Positions 54,905 to 64,000 of a stretch of DNA of 64,000 nt are shown in pieces. This stretch comes from Microbotryum silenes-acaulis. Its lineage: Eukaryota; Basidiomycota; Microbotryomycetes; Microbotryales; Microbotryaceae. The stretch's first letter is position 1. The number at the start of each line of letters is the position of its first letter. The stretch covers positions 1-64,000 of the forward strand of contig QPFY01000026.1 in the NCBI GenBank assembly GCA_003665825.1, given 5' to 3'. The notes beneath the pieces were generated by a model that saw only the letters and a program-made list of their open reading frames with translations, searched no databases and was not told where the DNA came from. The translations under genes were made by a program, and so were the position numbers.

Positions 54905-56693
54905 TTGGCGATCGTCCGTTCTGCCTCGATCGACGGCATCATGGCGGCGCGATATCCAACGCCTCTGATCCGAGGTGGAGCGTCGACAATACGGACCTCG
55001 ACCCGATCGAGACATGCTCAAAGTAATGTCCTCCTTCCCCCCGGTGTGATCGGTTCCCGGAATGGGATCGACTTCGCAATCGGTGCCTCCGCCTCTGGCT
55101 CCCGTTCGGAAGCTCCGCACGTGTCGCTCCCCTGTCGATCACCCCGAAGGACATTATCGACCAGTTCGAGCCATTCAGCATGGTTACCCCAACTCCCCTT
55201 CAGCTCATCCTCGTCGTCCAAATCGGCGTCGGCGTCGATCCTCGCTTCGAACCCGATCGCCGATCCGTTGACGTTGCTCTCGCGGGAACTCGGCGCCTTA
55301 CGCTCCAACGTGCAATCCCTCCTCGGATCAGGCCATCCTTCGCTCGACACGATCGCGAAATATTATTTCCAAGCCGAGGGTAAACACGTTCGACCGATGG
55401 TTGTCTTGTTGATGAGTCAGGCGACGAACGGTCTGGCTCCCGGATGGAAAGGACGGAGAGAACAGGCCTGGTTACGCGAGGAGAAGAACATCGATGATGC
55501 TTTGGAACGACGCGACGTGCTCAATGATGATAACCCCGACTTGTTTCAATCCGCCAAATCCTTCTTTTCCGATCCCCTCGCCGCTTTCAGAGGAGGGGAA
55601 GCTTTGGGCAAATCGACGACGAGGACTTCGGCCGGATTGGATCCGACGAATGGTGGATCGAGTTTGTTGCTTCTTCCCTCTCAACGGAGATTGGCCGAAA
55701 TCACCGAAATGATCCACGTCGCTTCCCTCTTACACGACGACGTCATCGACCTAGCCACGACGCGTCGAGGAGCCCCATCTGCGCCTTCGCTCTTTGGCAA
55801 CAAACTGTCCGTGCTCGCGGGGGACTTTCTCCTGGCTCGAGCATCGTTGGCACTTTCACGTTTGGGCTCGAACGAAGTCGTCGAGTTGGTCGCTTCCGTT
55901 TTGGCCAACTTGGTCGAAGGTGAAGTGATGCAAATGAAAGGCAACGTACCCCCTCACGTCACCAAATCCTCGACGTCCCTATTCTCCTCCTCCTCCACAC
56001 CAACACCCAATAAACTCACGCCCGAAATTTTCGAACATTATATGAAAAAGACGTACCTCAAAACGGCCAGTTTGATTGCGAAATCGACCAGGGCGACGAC
56101 GGTATTGGCGGGGTGTGGAGTTGGTCAGGGTTGGGCACCGGGGGAAAGGATCAAGGACATTGCGTATATCTATGGCAGGAATCTAGGGGTCGCTTTTCAG
56201 GTACGTGCGAAAGGTTTTTACGCGGCACTTTTGAGGATTAATTGGCCTTAAACCTACTTCCCTATTCACGCACAGTTAACGGACGACATGTTGGACTTCA
56301 CCTCCTCGGCTGCTGAATTGGGCAAACCGGGGGGAGGGGCCGATTTGAAGTTGGGTTTGGCGACCGCTCCAGCTCTTTATGCATGGGAGGAGTTCCCAGA
56401 GTTGGGCTCGATGATTGAACGTAAATTTTCCGAGAGGGATGATGTGGAGCGGGTACGTAGGGGAGGCGGTTCTTGGGAGGGGTTCTCGGTGCGATGCTTA
56501 CACCCTTCTTGTCATTGGGTTTGCCCACCAGGCCATCGATATGATCTCTCGTTCCTCCGGTGCTGAGCGGACGTTCGAATTGGCGCAACGACATAGTCAA
56601 GTCGCGATTGATGCGTTGAAAGGTTTACCTGACAGTGCGGCAAGGGACGAGTTGGAGAGGATCGCGAGGGAGACGGTGAAGCGGAAGAAGTAG
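54905..56693 (+). CDS. COQ1: Mitochondrial polyprenyl diphosphate synthase (ubiquinone side chain)
   Basis: It makes the long prenyl tail of coenzyme Q from IPP and allylic diphosphates. Exons 54905-56200, 56276-56452 and 56532-56693 give 544 residues with both introns in phase 0. The N-terminus is rich in Arg and Ser (RTLSTSSSHSAW), fitting a mitochondrial import signal; an in-frame ATG at 54941 is an alternative start. Core motifs: GKHVRPMVVLLMSQA, the first Asp-rich motif LLHDDVIDLATTRRG, GNKLSVLAGDFLLARAS, EGEVMQMKGN, KKTYLKTASLIAKS, and the second Asp-rich motif LTDDMLDF, which begins exon 2. An insertion of about 60 residues before LAEITEMIHVASLLHDD is typical of fungal Coq1. It starts 172 bp after the hydrate epimerase stop on the same strand. 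Confidence 0.95.
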
Positions 56694-56979
56694 AGGACTC
56701 TTTGATTAGATTTCCTAGATGGGATTTGATACCTGGATTGGATTTATCTTTTCTAGACCTTGAGTACTAGGAGACATATCAGTCCTAGGTAGAGAGACCT
56801 TATTATATCGCATGTAGTTGTAGCTTCTCCTCTTGTGCACTTGTGCCAAGATTCAAAAGTGAGCGTGATGCCCAACAGCCGTTTGATGGTTTTAGAATTA
56901 CACATGACAAGGGGTATGCGAGTGATGCTTGCGGGATAGAACCAAATATGATAGAGTCTAGTTAGGGTTCTGAGAGCGT
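56694..56979. other. Short spacer between convergent COQ1 and PFD1
   Basis: AT-richer than its neighbours and without a coding signal; probably the 3' untranslated regions of both genes. Confidence 0.5.
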
Positions 56980-57661
56980 TTATGATTGTTGTTGGCGTTG
57001 AACTTCTTGAAGGAGATCTCGGAGGGATCTGAGGACGAGGGAGCAAATTTTCGAGGTCAGCGGGTGGTTACCTCGCGAGTGGTATTGGGGATGCGATTGT
57101 ACTGACGATTGTGAGGTGTTCATTTCGGATTCGAGGTACTGTGTGCGAGTCGGTTGGGGGGAATTCAGTGGACGAGATTGCTCGAATGGGTCGAGTTGAT
57201 GAACGGACCTTGTGCTTCTTCTCGAGCACGTTGAGTTCGTCGTCGACCTCTTTGGCTTTCCCCTTGAGCGTGTTTTCGATGTTGTTCCTTGATTCCTGTA
57301 CGAACCTATTCGAAGTAGCGGTAATGGGATCATCCAGAAGCCTCGTCAGATTGACCGGACCCCAAAGTGGGGCCTCACCCTTCCCCAGAGATGACTCACA
57401 TCCTCCCTACCCCCTATAACACGTCACGGGCGGATCCCTAGGCAAGGCTTCAATCTCCCTCAAGGTCAGGGTCGTCATCTTGCGATCCCTCTCCCTCGCT
57501 TGGGCTTGGGCTCGCACGATTTGGATCTGACGCGACACTTCTTGGTATTGCGATTGGAGTTGGAACAGCGCCTGGTGGGATGGGAGGGGAGGGGTGAGTG
57601 AGTGCCTTTGGGGATACGGGTTGGGTGAGTAGGGGCTTACTTTGTTTAGGGATTCGTCCAT
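56980..57661 (-). CDS. PFD1: Prefoldin subunit 1 (beta-type), possible frameshift
   Basis: Prefoldin is a hexameric chaperone that passes actin and tubulin to the CCT chaperonin. Exon 1 (57641-57661) encodes MDESLNK. Exon 2 begins at 57571: ALFQLQSQYQEVSRQIQIVR, then TTLTLREIEALPRDPPVTCYRG. A coiled coil follows at about 57190-57350 (FVQESRNNIENTLKGKAKEV, DDELNVLEKKHK), and a last piece LRDLLQEVQRQQQS ends near 56980. The family's YxGVGRMF motif should follow CYR, but the G-run at about 57411-57415 is one base short and creates TAG. Either a base is missing in the sequence or splicing differs. The exact 3' exons are therefore uncertain. It shares a 383-bp divergent promoter with the bS21m gene. 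Confidence 0.8.
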
Positions 57662-58044
57662 GGTGGATTGCGGGGGGAAGGGGGAGGTGAAGTCGCTGAC
57701 AAGTGAGTGGAGTGAGTGGTCGCGAATGGAGTTAGAGAGCCTGAGAGCGGCCCGATCGACCGAGCGAGAAGGAGCGGCTAGGAGCGAGCAGACGCTGAGC
57801 GAGCCAGAGCGAGCCCAAGCTGACCGTCGCAGCGCGCGACCGCTTGACTTTGTGCTCCCGTCCTCGGCCATCCCGTGTCATCCCATCTCTCAGCCGTCAA
57901 GGGTGTAAGTGTGTTCCGTTGCCGAGCTCGCACCTTGAGCCGGCTGCTGATCTTGGTCCATTCACGCCCCACAGCCATCGTCGCATCGTTGCGGATCCCA
58001 TTTTCTCCCGTCGACGACAACCCAAAAGCCAAAGCCACCTCACC
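57662..58044. promoter_or_regulatory. Divergent promoter between PFD1 and bS21m
   Basis: A 383-bp interval between the two start codons on opposite strands, GC-rich with no clear TATA box. It likely serves both genes. Confidence 0.5.
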
Positions 58045-58740
58045 ATGGCTTCCCTACGAACAGCATTCGGTGCCTTGCTCCGACCACGATCCTCCACCCC
58101 CATCGTCGTCGCAACCCGAGCCTTTACTTATTTCGCCTCCGTGCGATCGGCCTCCCCGTCAGAACCGTCGACGACGACCGGAGCAGCCGCACCACCCGCT
58201 TCTGAGGCCAAGTCCGGCTCTCACAGTGCATCTTACCAATCCCAAGTGCTCAACCAAGCCACCCAACGCCTCAAATCCCATCCCACCCCAGGCAAGTCCG
58301 CCAACCCGAACCTGCGCGGCCCTTCCTTCCCTTCGACCCGAGCGCCTTCCTCCTCTCGTAACCGAGCACCCGCGAGCGATCTCTACGATTGGAGCCGAGC
58401 GATGAGATCTACCCCGATCCCACGAACACTCCAACCCGAACCTCAACAATCACCCGAAGAGATTTGGGCCTCGACCAATCCTATTGGGTACACCCTCCCC
58501 GTCACCACTACGACCGCCCGTTCGATCCCCGTAAGGAAACGGGATGTCGCCCGAGCGTATCGCGCACTGAATCGGATCTTGAATCAGAACAACGTGAGGA
58601 AGGAACTCAGGAGGCAGGAGAGGTTCGAAGGGCCGAGCGATAAGAGGGTTAGGTTGGATAGTGAGAGGCATAGGAGGAGGTTCCAGGTCGAGGTGGGCAA
58701 GCAGGTCGGAAAGGCGATGAGGTTGAGGCAGAGGATCTAA
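58045..58740 (+). CDS. MRP21: Mitochondrial small-subunit ribosomal protein bS21m
   Basis: One exon, 231 residues. The N-terminus MASLRTAFGALLRPRSSTP is basic and hydroxylated, as expected for mitochondrial import. A long Ser/Pro/Ala-rich stretch follows. The C-terminal ~75 residues carry the S21 domain: SIPVRKRDVARAYRALNRIL, NQNNVRKELRRQERFEGPSD, KRVRLDSERHRRRF. This matches fungal Mrp21, where a long variable N-terminal extension precedes the S21 domain. The ATG at 58045 is the first in frame with a targeting-like sequence. Confidence 0.88.
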   Translation: MASLRTAFGALLRPRSSTPIVVATRAFTYFASVRSASPSEPSTTTGAAAPPASEAKSGSHSASYQSQVLNQATQRLKSHPTPGKSANPNLRGPSFPSTRAPSSSRNRAPASDLYDWSRAMRSTPIPRTLQPEPQQSPEEIWASTNPIGYTLPVTTTTARSIPVRKRDVARAYRALNRILNQNNVRKELRRQERFEGPSDKRVRLDSERHRRRFQVEVGKQVGKAMRLRQRI

Positions 58741-59307
58741 GATGGAAAGAGTGGAATGGAGCGGGACGCGTTGTACAATCCATCACTACCGGAGTTAGTA
58801 TAACGATATGTAGAAATGTTGCTGAAGCCAGTGTTCACTTCGAACCAATCTTCATTCTGGACACGCTCCAATCGATCAAAAGCAAGGACCCATCCTCACA
58901 TAACAGGACGTTGCGCAATTCACGATCGCTGTGATCGACGCCATGTCCGTCGAGAATCTCGTAGGCCGCAGTGCCGAACATCGAAACCTGTGGATATTTC
59001 GGTGCATAGGCTCGATAATTTTTTGGGGGAGACGGCCGTCATATGATTTCTGACACTTTGACGAAGCTTGAGGAAGATTGGCGAAGGCGGCGGAAGAGGC
59101 TTCCGTGACGCACGAAGGTAAAACAAATTCCTCGGGATGGATTGGTTCCAGGGCGATAGTTTCTTTCTTTTCTTCAGTGTGTTGGGAGTAATTGTTTCCT
59201 TGGGCCCAGTTTCGAGGCCATTCGGAATTTCGGGCAGTCGGCTCCGAATCGAATTATAGACTCGCTAGACAGCTTGATCGCTCTTGAACCAACGCGCACG
59301 CTAGCTC
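58741..59307. other. Spacer with a kinase-like remnant on the minus strand
   Basis: 567 bp between bS21m and the ACT-domain gene. The only signal is the minus-strand kinase-like piece at 58835-58990 listed separately. An open minus-strand frame upstream of it (about 59000-59220, IALEPIHPEEFVLPSCVTEA, GRLPQKIIEPMHRNI) may belong to the same former gene. Confidence 0.5.
58835..58990 (-). pseudogene. Kinase-like (APH/PKL-type) C-terminal remnant
   Basis: The minus-strand frame MFGTAAYEILDGHGVDHSDR, then ELRNVLLCEDGSLLLIDWSV, ends in a stop at 58835. HSDRELRN fits the catalytic loop HxDxxxxN, and LLLIDW fits the metal-binding Asp of aminoglycoside-phosphotransferase-like kinases. A splice acceptor-like CACAG precedes it. 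No N-lobe is evident. It is probably a decayed gene end. Confidence 0.4.
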
Positions 59308-59718
59308 ATGATGCCGGGCGAAACAGACCTCCAACAGCTACTAAGCGGCATCGAGCCCTTGCTCGACGATATGATCTACACCTTCTGCACAATCCCCCTC
59401 GACTCTCCCATCCCACCAGGGTGTATCGGTACCTTTGACGAACGCGAAGGACGCACGCTCATCCTCCCACTCGAGATCGCCAAGACGGCTCCCGCCTTAA
59501 CAGACGTCAAATGGGCGGGAGAATGGGCCAAGATCACGCTTCAGATCCATTCCTCCCTCGAAGCGGTTGGATTCATCGCTGCTATTGCTACGGCGTTGGG
59601 GATAGAGGGCATCAGTGCGAATGTCATGTCGGGGTTCTATCATGATCATGTGTTCGTGCAGTGGGGCAGGAGGGACGATGCGATGACGGTCATTCGGGGG
59701 TTCGCGAAGAAAGAGTGA
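59308..59718 (+). CDS. ACT-domain protein of unknown function
   Basis: A single exon of 136 residues (second Met at 59311). It resembles the small ACT_3/DUF2241-type proteins: DLQQLLSGIEPLLDD near the start, FCTIPLDSP, REGRTLILPLEIAKTA, then WAKITLQIHSSLEAVGFIAA, the ACT-like part GISANVMSGFYHDHVFVQWG, and a final helix (DDAMTVIRGFAKKE). ACT domains usually bind small ligands such as amino acids. No catalytic partner is fused or adjacent, so its role is unknown. Confidence 0.82.
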   Translation: MMPGETDLQQLLSGIEPLLDDMIYTFCTIPLDSPIPPGCIGTFDEREGRTLILPLEIAKTAPALTDVKWAGEWAKITLQIHSSLEAVGFIAAIATALGIEGISANVMSGFYHDHVFVQWGRRDDAMTVIRGFAKKE

Positions 59719-60264
59719 GGCGTCACGTGACGGGACGTTCGAATCGGTCGGCAAGACGAATTACCGGCCGGCAGCCAAAATCGTGGCAAGATGGGACGTG
59801 GACGTCAAGCTCGGCCGAGACGTGATGGATAGGGCACCGAGCTGTGTTGTAATATAGATCTATGTCGGAGCCTTGCGAGCTTTGGTCATTGTGGAAGTGA
59901 AGAGACGTGCCCCGCTCGAGTGCTCGGAATTCTCAGACAGCTGTGCCACCCCTGTATCGTGTGCGGTGTAGATAGGAGCGCATAAGCAATAAAGGAAAGA
60001 GGGTTTTTCGTGTTGGTTTCGTTGTGTATCACATTTCCGTTGAGCCCACCCAAGTTGTGATTGTACAGTCCCTCAAGCGACTCTGGACTGCCACGGCGGC
60101 TACTCCGGTCGCGCAGGGCCGCTCGACCCCACTCTACGGAACGATCGGCGGGCGGCGAGCTCGTGTCCCTCTCTGTCTCTGCTTTCTCAAGTCGGAGAGG
60201 GGCTTGCCCAGCTCCGTCCTCTCGATCCAACTACAACGCTTTACTCGCCGTCGAGAGGAAACGG
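59719..60264. other. Spacer upstream of the RING protein gene
   Basis: About 545 bp with no clear gene. The frame that ends in the RING protein's first exon stays open upstream to an ATG at 60061, so its start could be earlier than 60265. Confidence 0.5.
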
Positions 60265-63151
60265 ATGGATCCCGTGCAGGGTGGTCGTACGCCATCGCAG
60301 CTGGCGTTGTCGATGGGCACGTCGTCGGCGGTCGTCGATTCAAAGTCGACCTCGTCATCGATCGCCCCGGGTTGCACCGCAACCGACCTGACATCGTCGC
60401 AGCAGAACGGCACCGCGCGTCGCAAGGGTCGACAAGTGCAGGATGTGAACCATGTCAGTCTCCTCCTCACCGCACCTTTTTCAGCGTTGTGCCTAGTCTG
60501 CACGAGCTGACGGAGCGCTCGTCCGTGTGGCGCTGACCGGTGGAAACGATTACGCGATGAGCTACAGTTGCTCGGCTTCACGTTACCGCCACGGAGTACA
60601 CCCCCTCTGGCCTCCGCAGCTCGACGATCCAACAAGCGCAACCCAGCTTATCATGGCTCGTTCGATCGCGCTCGCTACATCCACACCTTCCGCTTCGTCG
60701 TCAAGCCCGACAAAGGTCAGTTCCGGTTCGGCGCCGTGACCCGGGGAGAGGGGCGTAGAGTAGCGAATCTTAATGCTCCAACTGACTTCCCGACCTTGTG
60801 GCAGACTACACCGCCAACTTGGCCGATCACGATGTCCGGTTGGACTGGGCCGATATCCTGCAGGTCATCCTCCCCACTGCATCGAGCGCGTTGTCGACCG
60901 TGCTGTCGTCGACCGCGACCGTGCTCGACCAGCAACCTGGCTCGGCTCCGACCTGTCCCATCTGCTTGTCTGAACCTACTGCCCCCCGGATGGTGAGCTG
61001 GAACAGAGTGGGCAAGTCGACCTGGTCTCATTTGGCTGACGGTTTGATTTGCTTCCATCTTTCGCTCTAACAGACCAAATGCGGTCAGTTTTGCGATTGA
61101 CTCATCTGTCGTTTCCCCACCCGCACGAGGCTGACCGGCTCATTCACGAATTCATCACAGGACATGTATTTTGCTTCCCGTGTATCCTGCACTATCTGGC
61201 GCTCGCGGATGGCCAGAAATGGCGCAAGTGTCCCGTCTGTTGGGAGTTGAGTCGCGATCCTTTCCTTCTCTCTCGATAATTGGGTCCCCTCTCCCGCATC
61301 GACCCCACTTGCCTGCCTATCGAGCCCCTCGAGACCACGGGCGGCATAATTTGCTGACTTTTGATCTGCTTTTTTCTTCTCCTTCTCAGCTCGGTGTATG
61401 CTAAAGACCTCAAAGTCGTAAAGTGGCATGATGCCGTCACCTCAGCTCAGTACGACTCGTCGCCGACCGCGGACCTGGCAGCTCTTTCGATCGAAGACCT
61501 ATCCCACTCTCTGCTGCACGACCATTCGCGGAACACGACTGCCGAAAGCCTTGGAGTATCATCTGGAGGCGAGCCACTCAAGATGCGACTCATCCGTCGA
61601 CTCCAAATCTCGACGCTCGCACTCCCTCGCTCCGACACTTGGCCGTCCGAAGCAGTTCCGCCTCTCCGGGCGCCATGGAACTTTTCCCCCGATGCATTTT
61701 TTTTCGCCAAATTTATGCTGGGCTCACCCGAGTACCTCAAGGAGGAGTTGGACCAGAACATGCGCGACCTCGAGCAGGAAGTCTCCATCCTACGACGGTG
61801 TGGAAGACAGGGTGGCACTGATGAAGAGTTGGGTATTGTCTTCGTTCGAGCGGCGATGGTCAAAGTTTCCGAACAACTCCAAAAAGTCGGGGCTCTCAAA
61901 ACGACGAGCGTCATGACGGCGCGGAAAAAGGCGCTCAAGGAGATTCAGGAGATCAGAGATCGGCCGGGCAAATTGCCGTTGGGGCCTCCTTTACCTCTCT
62001 TTTCCGAGACGAGTTCGAGCGAAGTCGAAGACGCTCCTAGCGAACTCCTCGGTATTCGATCGTTGAATGGTGGACGTATACTCTCGGGTGATGCACCGGT
62101 CTTCCAACCTGGCGGTCCTGGAGCTCGAGCTCGACCGCAGCGCAAGAACGTAAATCCTGCCCCTGCGCTCGACGCCGATTCAACCTATTATTTCTATCAG
62201 GCCGCTTCGGGCCAAAACATCTATCTCCACCCACTCGACATCAAGATCCTCAAATCCCATTTCGGGACCTACCAAGGCATGCCCGATGTCATCTCCGTCA
62301 AAGTCGAAGGCGCGGACGAGGGTTCCATGAACGACGATCTACGACGGAGATGTCGCTGGCTTGCGCATCTACCGACCTCATGCGATGTCGTCTTTATCGA
62401 GGCGGATTTGACGTCCGTCGTTCCGGGATCGAGTTTGGAACCTTACTCGCACGCTTTGAAGCAACGCAGGACGAAGAGGAGGGATAAAGCGAGGAGGGAG
62501 GATAAGGCCAAGCTCAAGTCGGAGCAAAAAGAGGTCGAGGCTCGTCCCGTCTACATGGCGACTTATGGATTGGTGGGAACGGGACACAACAGTTGGAGCA
62601 ATGTTCCCATAACGACGGCTTCGACGCAGCAGATGATGGCGTCGACGACGGCGTTCCCTCCTCCTTCGTCTGGATCCAATCCCGGTAGCTCGTGGGGTGA
62701 TGCGCATGGTTTCCCTTCCTCCGTTTCTCCCACCAGGCCCGCTCCTATATCAACTTGGGGGAACCAAGCTCCTTCCACTGCAGCGAACTCCCAATCCCTC
62801 GCAGCTCCTCGATCCTTCGCTTCGGCTCTCCATTCCTCTTCCAGACCTTCCGCTAGCCGAACTTCGCAGGGCCATGACCTCGACGAATGGGACGATGCTG
62901 AATTCGATGAACGGTGGCACGATTTCGAGGATCGATTACATGGCGCTTCCTCCAACTCGTTCTCTTCGCTAAATTCAAGAGGGGGAGCAAATCGAGGTGG
63001 GGGGAGCGCGAGTGGATCGAATGCTGGTGGTGGGGCAGGGGGTAAGGATGGAAGTGCGACGCCGAAGCAGAGTTTCGGGGGCAAGAAGAAGGGGAGAAAG
63101 GGGGCGTTAACGTTGAACCTTAGTGGGGCGGCGATGAGAGGGACCGGATGA
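60265..63151 (+). CDS. MAG2: RING-finger E3 ubiquitin ligase of the RNF10/Mag2 family
   Basis: RNF10/Mag2 proteins ubiquitinate small-subunit ribosomal proteins during translation quality control. Exons: 60265-60453, 60568-60715, 60805-60992, 61074-61083, 61161-61245, 61390-63151, giving 793 residues with consistent phases. Motifs: the family signature LLGFTLPPRSTPPLASAARR (exon 2), VRLDWADILQVILP, then the RING: CPICLSEPTAPRM, TKCG, GHVFCFPCILHYL, KWRKCPVCWDSVYAKDLK. The fourth exon is only 10 nt and encodes TKCG with one RING Cys. The C-terminal half has HPLDIKILKSHFGTYQGMPD, a basic KQRRTKRRDKARREDKAK helix, and Ser/Gly-rich low-complexity sequence. The start is uncertain because the frame is open upstream. 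Confidence 0.88.
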
Positions 63152-63706
63152 AAGAGGGGAGCTGCGTCGTAGATTGATGACGGGTTTGGTAATTGTAGCG
63201 TTGTCGACTGTGTGTATGTGACGAAATATAGAAAGCTCGCATTCGCCTCGCAGAACAATGTCAATTTTGCAACGGAGAGAGAGAGAGAGAGAGAGAGCAG
63301 TTCACGGGTTCCGACGACAGTTTTTCCGTTTGCGTTTCGAACCTTGCACAAACACAGATTGCAGCAGCGTCCGGGCGTGCTATACTACAATTTATCCAAA
63401 AACGATACCGTAAAGAAAGAAAGACAAAAGAAACATGAAGAATTGCGAAGCTGCGTTGAAAACCCATTCCGACATGGAGAAACCCAGAAACCCAGGATCC
63501 AAAAAGGGTGCACAGAAAAAAGCAGGGGTACACGAAAGGTAAAGGGGAGAGAGGAAATCCGGAAGACACGGTTGAACAGGCAGGTAAGCCTGCCATGCAT
63601 AGGTCGATGACGAGAGGCAGTGATGGGTGGTAGCACGCGATGGGCAAGATTGTACTTGCAGGTTTTGTGGTTCTTTATAAATGGGCGCCGAGGAGATGTT
63701 CCCTTC
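63152..63706. other. Intergenic region between convergent genes
   Basis: About 555 bp with a (GA)n run at about 63276-63298 and purine-rich sequence. No gene was recognised. It probably holds the 3' untranslated regions of both flanking genes. Confidence 0.55.
63276..63298. repeat. GA microsatellite
   Basis: About eleven GA units in the spacer after the RING gene. Confidence 0.9.
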
Positions 63707-64000
63707 TTAGCGACTCGGCGCGTACAGAGACCCTTCGGTCTCGACCGAACCAGCCGTGCTTTCACGAGCTCCGCGAGGAATAGGGGCTCCATTTTCGTCG
63801 AGGTCGTATTCGTCCCCGGAGTGATGACGTCCCTGATCGTATTCGACCTGTCGGTTGTCTGATTGTTGCATCTGCTGTTGCTGGTGATGATGATGTCGCA
63901 GAGTAGGAGAACTGCCTTGCAAGGGCGGGAGGTTGAGCGCAGCCGTGCCCGCGCCCGAACCCGAGCCCGAACCTGAGCCCGCGCCAGCGCCCGCGCCGGC
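63707..64000 (-). CDS. 3' end of an unknown gene, low-complexity C-terminus
   Basis: The minus strand is open from the window edge to TAA at 63707-63709. It encodes an Ala/Gly/Ser stretch (GAGAGSGSGSGSGAG), then TAALNLPPLQGSSPTLRHHH, a Gln/His-rich piece (HHHHQQQQMQQSD) and an acidic tail (GDEYDLDENGAPIPRG). No domain is visible. The bulk of the gene lies outside the window. Confidence 0.6.
   Translation of the reverse strand, partial: AGAGAGAGSGSGSGSGAGTAALNLPPLQGSSPTLRHHHHQQQQMQQSDNRQVEYDQGRHHSGDEYDLDENGAPIPRGARESTAGSVETEGSLYAPSR

Overview
The window looks like nuclear DNA of a GC-rich fungus, most likely a basidiomycete (possibly a Pucciniomycotina or red-yeast type). Genes are dense and cut by short GT-AG introns, and the proteins are eukaryotic (calnexin, a mitochondrial polyprenyl synthase, prefoldin, a mitoribosomal S21 protein, a RING ligase). 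The organism call is inference from gene content and intron style.

Positions 1 to about 46970 are one block of nested retroelements with no host gene. At least six families are present; the names are mine. Copia-1 (LTR starts TGTGAGGAATCC) has two intact copies (2723-7809 minus, 12677-17860 plus), one frameshifted full copy (35175-40182) and several fragments. Copia-2 (LTR starts TGTGAAGAGTCC) exists only as broken copies (20726-23036, 27946-34397, 34760-35174, 42176-42477). Copia-3 (LTR starts TGTTGAATTCC) has a perfect copy at 23656-27593 with identical 229-bp LTRs, a 5-bp target duplication and an open pol frame but no gag. Copia-4 and Copia-5 survive as RNase H ends with 3' LTRs. A Ty3/gypsy element with a chromodomain-like end lies at 43705-46969, and its solo LTR sits inside Copia-2. 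A 1.23-kb non-coding LTR-like element (TGTTGA...TCAACA) occurs four times.

The block carries several rearrangement marks. One is a split-and-inverted Copia-1 copy flanked by CAACA duplications, the layout expected from self-integration (7810-12965). Others are head-to-head LTR tails, tandem copies sharing an LTR, and LTR-tail duplications in four families that look like short introns.

From about 47 kb the sequence becomes genic. A LINE-like C-terminal fragment and a Ulp1-protease-like fragment mark the border. Then come calnexin (minus), NAD(P)H-hydrate epimerase, COQ1, prefoldin subunit 1 (minus), mitochondrial bS21, a kinase-like remnant (minus), an ACT-domain protein, an RNF10/Mag2-type RING protein and the 3' end of an unknown gene running off the right edge. 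These genes are not an operon; they serve ER folding, metabolite repair, ubiquinone synthesis, cytosolic chaperoning, mitochondrial translation and ubiquitin signalling. Some frameshifts in the window lie in homopolymers and may be sequencing errors.
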